Below, one piece after another: positions 11,231-23,903 of a stretch of 64,000 nt of DNA. Source of the DNA: Pyropia yezoensis (Eukaryota; Rhodophyta; Bangiophyceae; Bangiales; Bangiaceae). How positions within the stretch are numbered: position 1 is the first letter of the stretch; every line of letters begins with the position of its first letter. The position numbers and the translations under genes are program-made. The DNA lies in assembly GCA_009829735.1 (NCBI GenBank), contig CM020618.1, positions 8,833,119-8,897,118 on the forward strand, read 5' to 3'. The notes under the pieces are model-generated. The model searched no databases. It worked only from the letters and a program-made list of their open reading frames with translations, and had not been told where the DNA came from.

Positions 11231-12549
11231 TACGTTGGCCTGGGCGGGGGTGGTCCAGACACTACATCGGACTGAGGCAAAACGTTCCAGTCACCCGACC
11301 CGGGAATTCCAATCATCTCGTCTGCCTCACGTGGAAAAGCTCGCGATTTGTATCTTCCCGGCCAACGTGTCTCCCGCTGGCCCGAAAAGAAGGCCTCTCC
11401 GTTGCCCCTGGTGGGCCTCTCTGCGACCCTCTTATTCGCAGAAAAAACCTCCGCACTGCGCCGGGTGGCCCTCTATGGCCGATTTCTGAAGATTCATGAG
11501 GGGGTTCACAGCAGGTCACAGCAACATTCCACCGAAGTACCGATGTTTCCCCCCTTCCCATTGGCTGCCGATAAATCGCGGCAGCAGGTATCGCATACGT
11601 CTCATCCGATTCGGCGCTCCTCGTCTGACCCCTCTCCGATCGACTTTCCAGGGCTGTGCTCGAGTGGCGGATCCCCCCCACAACGGGAAATTAACTGGCA
11701 CAGTACTCTGTGGTGGCCTCCTGTGAGCACGTCACGACAGCCCGTACCTGCTGCGAACCCGTCCGTGCAAGTGCGGGCTACTTTGTACTGGCCAATCAGC
11801 GCACTAGAATCGGCCTCATTTCGCGGCACCTGGCCTCGGACCGATGTTGTGACCCCCTGACAGCAGTCATCTGCAAGACTGGGCCGGTCTGTGCAGACGG
11901 GAGGTTTCTCGGCCGGTCTCACATAAAGGCATCACACGGATGCGACATGGATTCGCGGTGTTGGATGTGGTTCGGCCAAGGCCGCGGGCACCGCCGGAGA
12001 ATTCTTGTGGCCCAGAATGCGTGCGCACTTGGTGACTGTTCTGGGAGATCCTGCTGTGAAACCCCTTACGGAACTGATCATTCTTTGGAAATCGGCCATA
12101 GAATGGGGTGCAAATGCCGCACGTTACTATTCCTCAGGTCGGCTTCGGGCCGATCCATCTGCTAACTGAGGCACTGGGAGCGCCCCTGCCCCCAATTGGC
12201 TGGAACGCCGCAGCCGCAGATACCGGCCAGGCCTGAACTGGGCTCGGAACGCCGCAGGCTCCAGACCGCGTGAGGGAGCTTTCGACGCTGCCCCACACAA
12301 GTTGGAATTTCATGGCGGCTTGACATTGGACGAGCAAAGAACAGATGCTCCACAGAGGATCTCCCATATTCTCATGTTGTGGGAACCGCGGGGACGTTGA
12401 ATGTTCATGTCAGTAACACAGTTGTTTGCCTGCTTTTCGGCAATGACGTGAGGTCACTCTGCAGAGAACCCATGTCCGACTGATCGCCTTCTCACCATGG
12501 CACACGCACCGGCCACTTCGAGAAGGAGGCTGGGCTAGCCTCTGCGTCC
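11231..12549. other. Intergenic; no gene recognised
   Basis: Many short frames on both strands, none with a known motif. The base composition is less GC-rich than the host coding blocks. Several CCAAT/ATTGG words occur, but I cannot assign them a role. Confidence 0.5.
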
Positions 12550-13000
12550 TTGTGGCGTGCCTGTATCGACTTGGGGACTTCGTGGGGCCTCGGAGCGGAT
12601 GGGTCTCCCTCCGGCGCCCCAGCCGAGCGTCCTATCGCAAAATTCGCCACGGAACACGCTGTACAAGCTAGTTTGGCACCCCGTTTTTATTGTGATCTCC
12701 AGCGTGAGGCCCAGAAGCACCTATTGACCACTGGCAGCTACAAGAAGCTATTTCTTCCGGGAGCACGCACCTTCGTTCCCCACCCTGTCCTCCACCCACA
12801 TCCGCGACCGTCGTCCCCCCACCATCATCGCCACCTCAAACTTCTCCCCCCCCCGATGCGCTGCGCTGGCAGCGTAAGCGTTCTCTGTGGTTGTAGCGGT
12901 GGCGGCAGCGGCAGCGGTATCGGGAGTGGCGGCGGCGTTGGCGGTGGCGCCGCGGCGATGGCGGCGGCGGCGGTGACGATGCCTAGGCGCCACGGCTGCG

Positions 13001-13561
13001 TTGGTGCCCGCAACTGCCGAAGTGGGTTGGGGCGGTGGCGGCGGCAGCAGCTACAGGGCGGGTTGCGGCGGTGGGGAAGACGCTCGTTGGCAGGCGGGCG
13101 GCGCAAGTACAGCCTCTGCGGTGGGGGGGAGGGCGGCGGCGGTGTGGGACGACCACATTTTGGACGTCCCCGCCGGGTCGGTGGGGGACACGCTGGCCAG
13201 CCTGGGGGACACCCTCCTGGACCTGGAGGTGGCCCTCGACTGCCAGCGGCGGGTGGCGCCCGCTGAGCACGCCTACCGCGACGCCATCCGCACCTTCGAG
13301 GTGGGCAGCGTCGGCAAGGACGCCCGCGTCGCGGCGGCGCGCAAGAACCTGGAGCTCAACCAGCAAAAGCAGCAGATCACCACCGCCGCCTTTGTGACGC
13401 TGTCCTCCAGGGGGCGGAGGGGGGGAAGGGATAGGAGAGCGGGGGGGGGCGCCGCCGGCCAGTGTCGGCACCGCCCATGGGAATGGCCCTGCCGCCACCG
13501 CCGCCGCCGCTGGTGGCGTCGGCAGCGCGGCCGGGCCAGCCGGCCGGCGTGCCGCTGGGGC
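13001..13561 (+). CDS. Probable host protein fragment ending at the insertion site of element B
   Basis: After a Gly/Ala-rich start, the frame reads a normal-looking segment (about 13143-13410) of mixed composition. It includes VWDDHILDVPAGSVGDTLAS, then an Ala/Arg/Glu-rich, helix-like stretch ending in NQQKQQITTAAF. Element B interrupts at 13561, just after this frame becomes Gly/Arg-rich. I do not recognise the protein. The frame after the insertion does not simply continue this one, so an intron or an early gene end near 13400 is possible. A second frame, 12550-13266, overlaps and is less convincing. Confidence 0.4.
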
Positions 13562-14030
13562 TGTGGCAGAAACCACTCGCACACGTGACACCCAAGTTGG
13601 GGCGGTGTACAAGGGCTGCCTCCCGTGTCGGGGGAACCGGAAGAAGTGCACGTCGCACTCACTCTGTCCCTGTTGTGTGGCAAACCCCCCACTGACAAAC
13701 AAGAAGATGGTGTGTGGTCCAACAGTTTCTTGGTCGGGAAGGGGACGCAGGGCCAAGCCCCGCTGTCCCTCCCTTTATCCCCCCAGGGTCCACTCAGAAT
13801 CTCGCCACTCAGAATCTCCCACCCCAGCACCTGCCCACCGGGCCACACGAAAATTCAAGACGATAAATGCAGAAAACCCTCAAATCCAAGTTGGATTTAC
13901 TACGAAGCTAACTATCCCAAACTTAGGGAATATGGACCCAAATGCAGGGGGAGGAACGGATCAGGCTAGTGGCCTGCCGCCCCTTGCATGGCACGTGTTG
14001 CCCCCCTACCTGGGGGTCAATACTGCCACA
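13562..14030 (-). repeat. 3' LTR of element B
   Basis: 469 bp, TG...CA ends, the same length as its partner at 22467-22935. The element reads on the minus strand, so this left copy is the 3' LTR. The polypurine tract abuts it at 14031-14043. Confidence 0.95.
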
Positions 14031-14197
14031 CTCCCCTCTCCTCAGTTCCGACCGACCCGGTCGGCCCTGTGAGGGGGTGCGTAAACGCACGTCTCGGCGT
14101 TGGGGGCGCGACTTGCTGTCCCCCATCGAGTACGTAACACGGATGTGGAGGCGGTCACGTTGACCGCCCCTCTCCTCAAGCTTGCCCACTCGGCGGC

Positions 14198-16309
14198 TTG
14201 CCCTCCTCAGTTCACACTTTACCATCACCACCACCTCCCCTTCACCTTCCACTGGGCCGCCCCACGCTGGGGAGGCCACCCGTATACCCACGATCCGAGT
14301 CCCCCTCAACTCGACGCGGGTCTCGTGCTGCGATAGCCAGAGCGTCTCTCCCCAACTTGGGGAGAGCCATGGTGACCCCGGGAGTGGAGACGGACTCTCT
14401 TGACGAGCGCATGGAAGACACCTCCTACGGGGCAGCACCCGCCGGGACTTCCGGCGGGGGCTCCGCGATCGCTCCGGGGGATGGGACTCCCGCGTCACCC
14501 GGCTTTGGGTTGACGGCGGGGTCTCCCCCTGAGGCGGGACAAGTTGTCCCGCGTGAGGCCTTGGGGCGGTGGTTTTACCCCGCTTGGCCTCTTTATGAGG
14601 AGAAGTTGACTGTTCTTCGCTGTGGCCGACTTGGCACAGCGATGGGTCGGGTGTGGGACCGCCAGGAGAAGTATCCCCGTAGGGTCGGGTTCCCTGCCGG
14701 CTTCAGGACGGACCAGTTTGCCTTCCTGGACGATGAGGAGGTTGAGGACGTTCAGCGTGCCAAGGCCATGGTGGATCGCGGGGGAACTATCCCGGGTCCT
14801 GGCGACTTGCCGACCTTCACGTGGGACGCGGTGGCAACTCGCCCCCCGTACCTCCATGAGGCCGATCCGCACACTCATCACTTTGATGTGCGGATGGAGA
14901 AGGACTTCCGGCGAGGTCCCTACTTGGTGACCTCGGCTCAACTTGAGTTTCCTCAGCAGTCTGCTGCCAGTAAGGAGCAGTACTACCCGAAGAAGCCCGA
15001 GGGGTGACCTCAAGTTGAGGTCCCCTACGGGTTCCCGGCGTTGCTGCCACGGTTGCTCGACCACTTCGGCTCCGTCATGTTGACGGCTAGCCCGGTTCAT
15101 CTGGTGTGGGCCATGTTGGCCACCCAGTGGCTCCTCGAGGTCATGTCGACATGGGTGTCCTGCGTCCAGCGGCGGGGGATGCTCTGGCATCTCCCCCTCC
15201 GGCTTATCCAAGGTTTGGAACAGCTCACCCCTCAGCTAGTTGCTGAGGGGTGCTCATCAGGACAACTCACTCTACTTGAGGAGATGCTCCGCTTCCACGA
15301 GTTTATCGAGTGGGAGAGCATTGAGCACAAGTTGCGCCGCCCCACTCGTGGGCCCAAGGACGATGGCGCACTTCGCCAGCTCGTATGGGTCGCTCGTGAA
15401 CTTCACGACGGCCGGGTGGTCCTACGAGAGGGGTTGGGCATCGGGGACTACCCGTATGCCCCGGGGGTGGATCGCCACACTGCGCCACCCCCAGACAAGG
15501 CCATAGTTATGGCCGTGCCGTTACATGATGGCCATATGACTCAACCCACTGCGGGGGCCCCCAGTAGGGGTCGCAGTTACACCCGGGCACCCCCACCTCG
15601 GCGTGCCCCTCCACTTCTTCCTGTCCCCTATCAGCCGCACGGGGACATCCCGATCAGCGTGGCCGTTGAGTCGCCCACTCCGGTGTCCCCCAACTTGGGG
15701 GCCACCCTCCTGACGGTATACCCCAAGTTGGTGTTACCGCCCACGCCTCTAGCCTCAGAGATGATGATCACCACGTTGGTGCGTACCATTTCCTGGTTGG
15801 CCGCGTCGACCGCAACCCTACAAAGTTCCGAGACTCCTCAACTTGAGGAGCGCGTTCGTACTGCAGTGGCGACCGCGAGTTGCGAGTCGGTGGCGGAGTT
15901 TATGACGGCCGAGTTGGCTCGCATTGGGGCTCTTATGCCCCAGCCAGCCCCACTTGGGCGTGGCAAGCGTCGTGCGAGCCGGGCATACTCGCCTCCTCGC
16001 CGTCGTCGCCGACGCTCGCGGCGCTCTCCCTCCATGTCGGAAGACGAGTTGTCTTACTCCGTCGCGGAGTCCTCGACTCCGTCAGAGTCGGAGTCGGTCC
16101 AGCGTCTGCGTCGCCAACTTGCGCGCAAGACTAAGCAGAAGAGCAGCCGCGGTCGTCGCCACTCGCGCGCCCGTGAGGGGCGCGACGGTTCCGACTTGGA
16201 GCCGCCGGCCCCGCCGACTGGTGGGGAGCGTTATCGCCGTGGATCTCGCCGCTCGCCTCCACGTGAGGGCGAGGGCCGTGGGGTTGGAGAGTCTAGCATG
16301 CATGCCTAG
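14198..16309 (+). other. Element B antisense open region (convergent with pol)
   Basis: This is the counterpart of 4112-6216 in element A, open over most of its length and transcribed toward pol from the 3' LTR side. An acidic, Pro/Gly-rich beginning (a good candidate start is MVTPGVETDSLDERMEDTSY at 14369) leads to a central region. That region contains the pattern QRRGMLWHLP (about 15166-15195), then a QL / LLEEML / W series. It ends in a basic tail with repeated RRRRRSRRS-type runs and SEDELSYS (about 15950-16300). No known domain is recognised. The location is the one where some LTR elements carry an env or other extra gene, but the strand is opposite. About one break. Confidence 0.72.
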
Positions 16310-16354
16310 TTGGTAGCTGCCATTGTTGTGAGACGGTGAGGGTTAGGGCTGTAG

Positions 16355-19300
16355 TTAAAAACCACTCTGCGTACCACTTCGACTTGAAGCACTCTCTTGG
16401 CACTGTTGCTCAGCCTTCCCACACGTTGAGGGGGGGCTGTTAGGGTCAATCTCATTCCGGGCACAGTATGCCCGGACCTTCTCAGCGGGAAGGTCCTCCA
16501 CATACTCCCACTTATCATCCTTGGCTTTGTAGCCGAACCAACGCACCCTCAACATGAGGCGGTCAGTGTCCTCATCCCATCCGTGGTCGATGAACTTATC
16601 GAACACGTACTCCTGCGGGCCCTGTTTGGCCGCAGGCAGCGAGGGGAGGCGCCACGCTTCCAACGCACGCGCCCAAGCTGGGTCGCCTGCAGGCGGTGGT
16701 GCAACTTTGACCACGTCCTGTCCGTTCACTGTGCGGACCCCATCGTCACTTTCGATGGTGAAGCGCCGCCCATCCGTACGAAGGACCTGGCACGGCCCCT
16801 TCGTCTGAAGTACCAACTTACCCCCAGTTGGGGTGTGTGAGTGAACCAGCACCCAGTCACCCTGCTCGGGGACATGCTTAGCATTGCGCACCTTTTTGTC
16901 AAAGGTACGCTTGTAGCGCTTTTGTGCTTTGTCCATCTCAGCCCTGACTTTAGGGATGAGGTTTTCAAGCCTAGCAGCGAACTCCGCCTTACTCTCAGTA
17001 GGCGTAGGCGTACTGCCACCACCCTCCCTAGTTGGGAGCGACCGCCGCACGGCAATAGACCGCACGCGGCGGGGGGTCACAAAAGCGAGGGGTACTTCCC
17101 CGGTAGATGAGTGAACCTGCGAATTGTGGGCAGTAGTAAGAATAGAAATGTATTGGTCCCACGATTTCACGTGCTCACTCACATAGTGGCGCAGCTGCCG
17201 AACAATAGTTTTGTTGAAGCGCTCCACCTGCCCATTAGTTTGTGGGTGGTAGGGGGTGGCATAGTTTGCCCACACCCCCAACACATCCAGCACTCCCTGA
17301 AACAGTACAGACGCAAATTGCGGTCCATTGTCCGATAGTGTACTATCCGGAATGCCATACGCGGCAACCCAGTGATCTAGGAAGGCTGACACGACCGACA
17401 TGGCCGTGATCTCTGCCAGTGGGATCGCTCGCGTAAGTTTCGTGAAGCGGTCACAGATGACCAGGAGGTACTGGTTGCCCTCCTCGGTCACTGGCAGGGG
17501 CCCAAGGATGTCCATCGCCAACGCGGCAAAGGGCTCCTTCGCCGGGAACAATGGCATAGCCGTAGTAGGCCGCCGTTCCATCAGACGGTTCTGCGCACAA
17601 CTTGTGCAGGCAGCCACCCAACTGTAGATGCCCACCACCATGGACGGCCAGTAGTACCTGGTCCTCAGGGTCTGGTACAGTTTACTAGACCCCAGGTGTC
17701 CACCTGTGGGAGCGTTATGCTCCCTCTCAAGGATACTGTCCTTGAGGGATGCGGGGACGACAAGTTGTTCAGTCCCCTGGAATACCCCCCTTCTCATGAG
17801 GAGGCCATCGTCTCCCAGAAAGAACCGCGTCTCCGCCACTGTATCCATTGTATCTCTGTGCGACTTGCAGAAGGGATCCTCGGCCTGGGCCTTCACCACC
17901 TCGTCCAGGGACAGGGGAAAGTACTTCTTGTTCCCGGGCGCCTCGGGGTTCAACGCCTGACCTGAGCGCGTGACTACCCCCACGATGGGGATGTCCTCAT
18001 CGACTGGGTTAGTGTCCAGCCCCTCGGTAGGTACCCGAGAGAGGCCGTCGGCAAGGGCATGTTGCCTGCCAGGTCGGTACTCAATATCAAAGTTGAAGGG
18101 TGCCAGTCGCACCCTCCACCGGTTGAGACGAGTGTTCGTACAATCCGTCTTGAAGATGAACTGCAACGCGCGGTGGTCACAGCGGATGAGGAGCTTTTCA
18201 CCCTCCAGCTAGTGACGAAGTGACGTCACCGCCCACACCACTGCGAGTCCTTCCAACTCGGTGACTCCGTAGTTCTTCTCGGCCGAGTTCAGCCCCGTGC
18301 TGAAGTATCCCACCGGCAAGTACTCCTTGTCCGGCTGCTGCTGAAGCAACACACAACCAAGTTGGTCGTAGCTAGCGTCCACATCCAGGATGTAGTGGCC
18401 TCCCAACCTGGGAATAGCCAAGATGGGGGGCTTCAGCAGAAGGTCCCGAAGAGTCTCAAAGGATTCCTGCTCCACCCGACTTGGGGGAGGCAGGTTCTTC
18501 GGTAGCGTTGAGCTCACTAGCTCATTCAACGGCTTCGCCACCTTGGCGAAGCCCTTGGTGAAACGTCGGTACACGTTACACATCCCGAGGAAGCTCCTCA
18601 TCTGGGTCTGGGTCCGGGGGTACTGAGCCTTACGTATGGCCATCAAGTTTTTCTCGTTGACACTGAGACGCCCCGGACGGACAACATGTCCCAAGTATTC
18701 CACCTCTTGAGTAAAGAGGTGGCACTTACTCGCCTTCAGTGACACACCGGCGTCAGCAAGTAGCTTGAACACCTGGCCAAGATGGCCAATGTGTTCCTCC
18801 GGACTTCGGGAGAACACAATGATATCGTCTAGGTACACAAGACAGATCTGCCACCGTACTCCGGCCAGAATCATGTCCATAGCGCGCTGAAAAGTTGCCG
18901 GCGCGTTACACAGACCAAACGGTAGACGCTTGCACTGGTAGGTACCACAGTGACAGGTAAAGGTAGTTTTATGCCTGTCCTCCGGGGCAATGGGAATTTG
19001 CCAGTACCCCGCGTTACAGTCCAGGGTAGAGAACACGTTTGCCTCCCCCAGAGAGTCCAGACAGTCATCCATCCTAGGTAGGGGATAACTGTCCATCACC
19101 GTGCTCTCGTTGAGCTTACGGTAGTCGATACAAAACCGGGGGGTCCCATCAACTTTGGGGACGATAACCACCGGACTCGCCCACTCGGCGTGGCTGGCCT
19201 CGATCACATCGAGGGCCTCCATGCGAGCAACTTGCTCCTTAACGAGGGCCCTTGAACGAGGTCCTCCCCTATACGGTTGTTGGCGTATAGGGGGTGCACC

Positions 19301-20404
19301 GGGCTTCAACTCGATCCGGTGTTGGGTGGCTCTCATGAGTCCCAATTGACCATCCCACAACTTGTGATATTGGTCCAAGAGGCGTTCAACTTGAACCCTC
19401 AACCTGGGTGGAACACCCTCCATGTTCACATGGGGCCGAGGAGAGGCGGCTGACTTGGCTTGGTGCTTCTCCTGTCCGGACTTCGGGTCGCTACTCGCGC
19501 CCGCATTGAGGGTGACCGCTACTACCGGTCCCTCATATTGGTCGAAATAGCCGAACTTGGCTCCCGACTTGAAGTACTTGGGCGACGAGCTCAAGTTCAT
19601 AACCTGAATCCTCCACAGGACTCCGGCTTTGGAGTCCATCGTGCCAAGGCCAACATGCACTTGGTGCTTGCGAGCAAGACGGGGGTGAGGGTGCACCAAC
19701 CCGCTCCCCGTATAATCAGTTACAACGTCAACGTGCGCCACCGAGTTGGGGGGCAACGTGACTTTACGGGCTAAACGCAGGGTAGCAGTAAACCCTTCTC
19801 TCACAGAGCAAACAGGCTTCGACTGTGAGACTGTCACAGGAGCCACAGACTTTCCCTTACCAAGGATGGGGATAGTCTCCCCATTCATCAACTTGACCCA
19901 ATACTCAGGGCCACAAATCAAAGGCTCTTGTGTAACAACATAAGGGGTACCCAGAAGCAGGGGTACCGATATATTCTCAACTACTCCATAGGTCACGTCG
20001 ACCTCACGGGTCCCCAACCTAGTTGGTAGGGTCACGGCACCAACGATGGGAAGTACCCCACCATTGATATCGATCAGATGGTCAGCTTTAGACCTCCAGC
20101 GTTGGAGCTTCATCTCCTTTGGTAATAGCGACTTGCGTATCAAGGAGGCTTCTGACCCAGTATCAAGTACGATACGGGCACAGGTGGCACGGCCGGGGGC
20201 AAGTTGCACCCGTCCAACCACCTGGAAATTCTCACCCGTCAGCACCGCGATGACCCGACGTGGGTTTACGATTTTGGGGAGTCCTACCCAAGGTGGGCGG
20301 ACTCCCTTAGGTCGCCGCAGTATCCGGCACGGTTGGTTCGTCCTCTTGGCCCACTTGGCCGAGGCTGCCGTTGTGAGCTTCGGACGGCCAGCTCCAACGT
20401 TCAT
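16355..20404 (-). pseudogene. pol: Element B pol region (PR-RT-RNase H-IN-chromodomain)
   Basis: Reading right to left: retropepsin motif DTGS near 20160; reverse transcriptase about 19250-18640 with the YLDD box near 18835; RNase H about 18440-18050; integrase zinc finger near 17720-17590; integrase core about 17520-17200; chromodomain about 16620-16470. The product would replicate and integrate the element. The chromodomain is the mark of chromoviruses, thought to steer insertion to modified histones (family knowledge). It is nearly colinear with element A and carries about one break. Confidence 0.94.
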
Positions 20405-20616
20405 TCGTTTCCCGCTGACTTGGCGTCCGAATCTGAGGGCGGAGGGGAAGACGACGAGTCCGAGGACGACGTGTCCGCCTCCTCCGCCGAGGGTGTGGCG
20501 ACCGCGACGACCGGTCGAGACCCACCCTCGCGGCGTGAACGTACTTCGTTCGTAGCCGACTTCTTACTCGCATTCCTAACAAGTTGTTGGATGCGTTTAC
20601 TCAACTTGGGGCAATC

Positions 20617-22371
20617 CTATGCCCAGTGTCCATCGGAGTTGCAGTTCCAACACCGATTGTCAGTTCCCGGAGGGGTCTTCCCGACTGGGGAAGACGAAAA
20701 GGTACCCTGGGAAGTTCCCACGGCAGCTACCACCCTCTCCTTGCGGACTCGGCGCGCCTCCCTCAGCTCTCTGGCCTGGCGCGCCTCCTCACGTTCCTTG
20801 GCCAACTCGGCCTGACGCTCCTGGCGTTGTTCCTCCCGCAACTTGCGATAGGCCTCACCTCTGCGGTAGGCGAACCTAGTCAACTCGGCCAGGGTCGCCC
20901 GGGCAGTGTTATGCTCCCGGGTCTCCATCCGGACCGACCAATGGAGTCCCTCCACAAACCGACTCTTCACCACAGCTTGTGGATGAAGAAACCCACAAAG
21001 ATTGTTGAGCTTACGGACTCGCTCCGCAAAGGACAACTCGTCCTCCGCCTCTTCCTGATGGGCTTGGGTAAACTCCTCGACTTGAGAAACCAACGCTGCT
21101 TCATCAATCATGGCTCTCAACAACCAGTTGACGAGCTCCAAATAGGACGTCACCTCCCCAGCGCCTCCACTTGAGGAGCTGGGCATGACGGACATAAGTT
21201 CTGTCCGCAGGTCGCCCTTCGTAAAATCCTGTAGCATATAGAAAGCCATGCCTTCACTTATGGCATTGTCGTCACAAGCTTTTGTGAACCGACGTAGAAA
21301 CTCAAAGACACGGAGGGGGGGAGTTCCATCCCACTCCGCTTTGTGCCCAAAAGAGTGAAGTGCATTCTTCTTGGCACGGCCCATGGCTCGGGCCTGGACA
21401 GGACCATACGCCACCGACTTGTTGTGGAGGGCGTAGGTCTCACAGTCAAAGATCCTCTGGTAAACCGGGTTGGCTACCTGGATCTTGGGCGGCACCTCAC
21501 GTTGAGGGAACAGCCGCTGTGGCACTGGGGTAAGTTGACCCTCAGTGCCTGTAGTCTGGCGCGGCGAGCTTGGTATAGCCGCCGGCGTTTCCGAGGGAAA
21601 CTCCCCCGTGAAGGGCGTACGCCCCACCGAGTATGGTGTGGCTCCCTCGTTGGGAGTCACAGGTGTCGCCCCCTGTTCGGGGCGACCTGAGATAGGCATA
21701 AGGAGGGATTCCCCCTGCGCCTGCGGGCTCGAAAGCCCCAATCCGGTCTGGACATTAAGACCATCTGGCAAACTCGCCACAATCTGATTCAGAATAGTGT
21801 TCGTCATCGTGACCACCAGGTCCGGCAAAGTCTGCCGCAACACATTGGTCGCCTCCCGACGGACAGTTTCCGCGAGGAGTGGATTGTCGACTCCAGTTGA
21901 GTCTCGGTCCGCCTCCGGGAGTCCACCTGAGGGGTAACCACGTTCCTCAGGGGTCTCAACCGGGGGCATGGGCGCGAGCCCATCGCCGACGAACGGAGGT
22001 CCGCCGTCCTCCGAAAGCCTAGTTGGCGACGGCTCCAAGCCAAAGTTGGCTCCAACCCGAGTGAAGCCCGCGAGGACAGTCCTCACCCCTTGGGACGTTC
22101 CCGTTGAGTGTACCACACGGTGGCCAGACTTCGGCCCACCCACATCAGAAGTGTCACCCGAGTGAACTCCCGACTGAGTCGGGGTGGCCTGTTGCCCGCC
22201 CGCACTTCCAGTCCTGCTGGCCTGAGGGACCACCAGTCCCTCTGCGACACCAGGTAAACCCACCTGTGTCTCACCAGTATTGAAAGGCACTGAAGTACGT
22301 GCGTCACCCGTGTACTCCCCGGAAGACGGGGGGTCCGAACTAGCCATGTTGGCTGACGATCCGTATGACAC
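20617..22371 (-). pseudogene. gag: Element B gag region
   Basis: About 580 residues between the 5' LTR and pol. A long Pro/Gly/Ser/Thr-rich N-terminal half is followed by a more globular stretch (about 21560-20900) that is Arg/Glu-rich at its end, with a predicted helix of the REEARQARELREARR type. It finishes in a nucleocapsid-type zinc knuckle start, CWNCNSDGHW, near 20620. Gag forms the particle that packages the RNA. The pattern and position fit Ty3/gypsy gag. Confidence 0.88.
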
Positions 22372-22446
22372 GGTCCAAGACCACCGTTCCTCTGAGACAG
22401 AGGGCCCCCTACACCCGGGTGCACCCGGAAATAAAGTTTACCTCTG

Positions 22447-22464
22447 TCCCCTGCTGCTGCACCA
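22447..22464 (-). promoter_or_regulatory. Primer-binding site of element B
   Basis: On the minus strand, two bases inside the 5' LTR, the sequence begins TGGTGCAGCAGCAGGGGA. It fits a site complementary to a tRNA 3' end (TGG pairs with CCA). Element C has TGGCGGAGCAGCAGGGGA in the same place, sharing most bases. I cannot name the tRNA. Confidence 0.65.
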
Positions 22465-22466
22465 AA

Positions 22467-22935
22467 TGTGGCAAAAACTACTCGCACACGCGACACCCAA
22501 GTTGGGGCGGTGTACAAGATCTGCCTCACGTGTCGGGGGAACCGGAAGAAGTGCAAGTCGCACACACTCTGTCCCTGTTGTGGGGCAAATCCCCCACTGA
22601 CAAACAAGAAGATGGTGTGTGGTCCAACAGTTTCTTGGTCGGGAAGGGGACGCAGGGCCAAGCCCCGCTGTCCCTCCCCTTATCCCCCCAGGGTCCCCTC
22701 AGAATCTCGCCACTCAGAATCTCCCACCCCAGCACCTGCCCACTGGGCCACACGAAAATTCAAGACGATAAATGCAGAAAACCCTCAAATCCAAGTTGGA
22801 TTTACTACGAAGCTAACTATCCCAAACTTAGGGAATACGGACCCAAATGCAGGGGGAGGAACGGATCAGGCTAGTGGCCTGCCGCCCCTTGCATGGCACG
22901 TGTTGCCCCCCTACCTGGGGGTCAATACTGCCACA
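22467..22935 (-). repeat. 5' LTR of element B
   Basis: 469 bp, TG...CA ends, next to the primer-binding site and gag. It differs from the 3' LTR by about 14 substitutions and no indels by hand alignment. The target duplication copy GGGGC follows at 22936-22940. Confidence 0.95.
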
Positions 22936-22953
22936 GGGGCCACACCCGGGTAG

Positions 22954-23872
22954 CGGAAGGCAGGCGACGCGGCGGGCGCCGCCGGCGGTGGCGGTGGCGG
23001 TGGCAGTGGCGGTGACGGTGGCGGTGGCGGTGGCGGTGGCGGCGGTGGTGGGGGGCGTGGCGGGTCGACGGCGGCCCGCCGCATCAGGGCGCCCTACATG
23101 GTGCCGAACGACGTGGTCGTCCCCCGCGGCGATCGGCCGGTGGCTCCCCCCGCAGAGGGGGCGGCCGGCCGGGGGACGCCCGCCACCGCATGCCGCCGCG
23201 AGGCGGATGAAGGCGGCGGGCCCCCCGCACCATCCCCGCCGGTGGTGCCCACCCACGACGATGGCCAGAGGCGGTGTCGGGGTGGAGGTGGTGACGGTAA
23301 CGGCGGAGGCGATTGCGGAGGCGAGCCGGCGGTGGCGCCGGCACCTGGCTCCCCCGCGGGGCATGCCTCGGCACGCTGTGCCGGCTTGCCACCCTTGCCC
23401 CCCGCGTCAGCCGGTGGGCGGCGCCCGCCCCCTGAGGGTCTGGCCGACGCCGCCGCTGCGGGCGGGCCGCCGCGCGCGGCGGCACCCCCTGCCGCGGGGG
23501 ATGAACCGCCCGTGGGCGTGTCGTCCCCCCCGGGCTCCCCCCGTGGTTCCGTCGCCGGCACCGTTGGCAGCAGCGGCGACGGCGACGGAAACGGCGGTGG
23601 CGGTGGCGGCGTCTGTGGCGGCCGTGGCGGCCGCCTTCGGGAGCCACGGCCCATCAGGGCGGTGGCGGCGGCGCTCGGGGCGGCGGCGGCGGTGGCGCCC
23701 CAAGCAAACGGCGGGGCGATTTCTACGACCGCCGCTGCGGCGGCCCGTGGGGTGTCTGGCATCCCCCGGCGGGCGCCGCCCCGCGCCGCGGACGCCGTCT
23801 CTGTCGCCGCCATTGCCGCGGCGGCGGCCGGCAAGGGTGGCAGCGGCCGTGGCGGTGTCGTTGGCGGCGGTG

Positions 23873-23903
<31 letters not shown>

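Larger units (their letters stand above)
13562..22935 (-). mobile_element. Element B: complete Ty3/gypsy chromovirus-type LTR retrotransposon (9374 bp)
   Basis: Two 469-bp LTRs (13562-14030 and 22467-22935) with TGTGGCA...TGCCACA ends are flanked by a 5-bp target duplication GGGGC (13557-13561 and 22936-22940). On the minus strand, from right to left: 5' LTR, primer-binding site, gag, pol, then a convergent antisense open region, a polypurine tract and the 3' LTR. By hand I count about 14 differences between the LTRs (about 3%), so it is older than element C (about 0.8%). The copy is structurally whole but its coding regions hold about two or three breaks. It is the same family as element A and lies in the opposite orientation. 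Confidence 0.96.
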
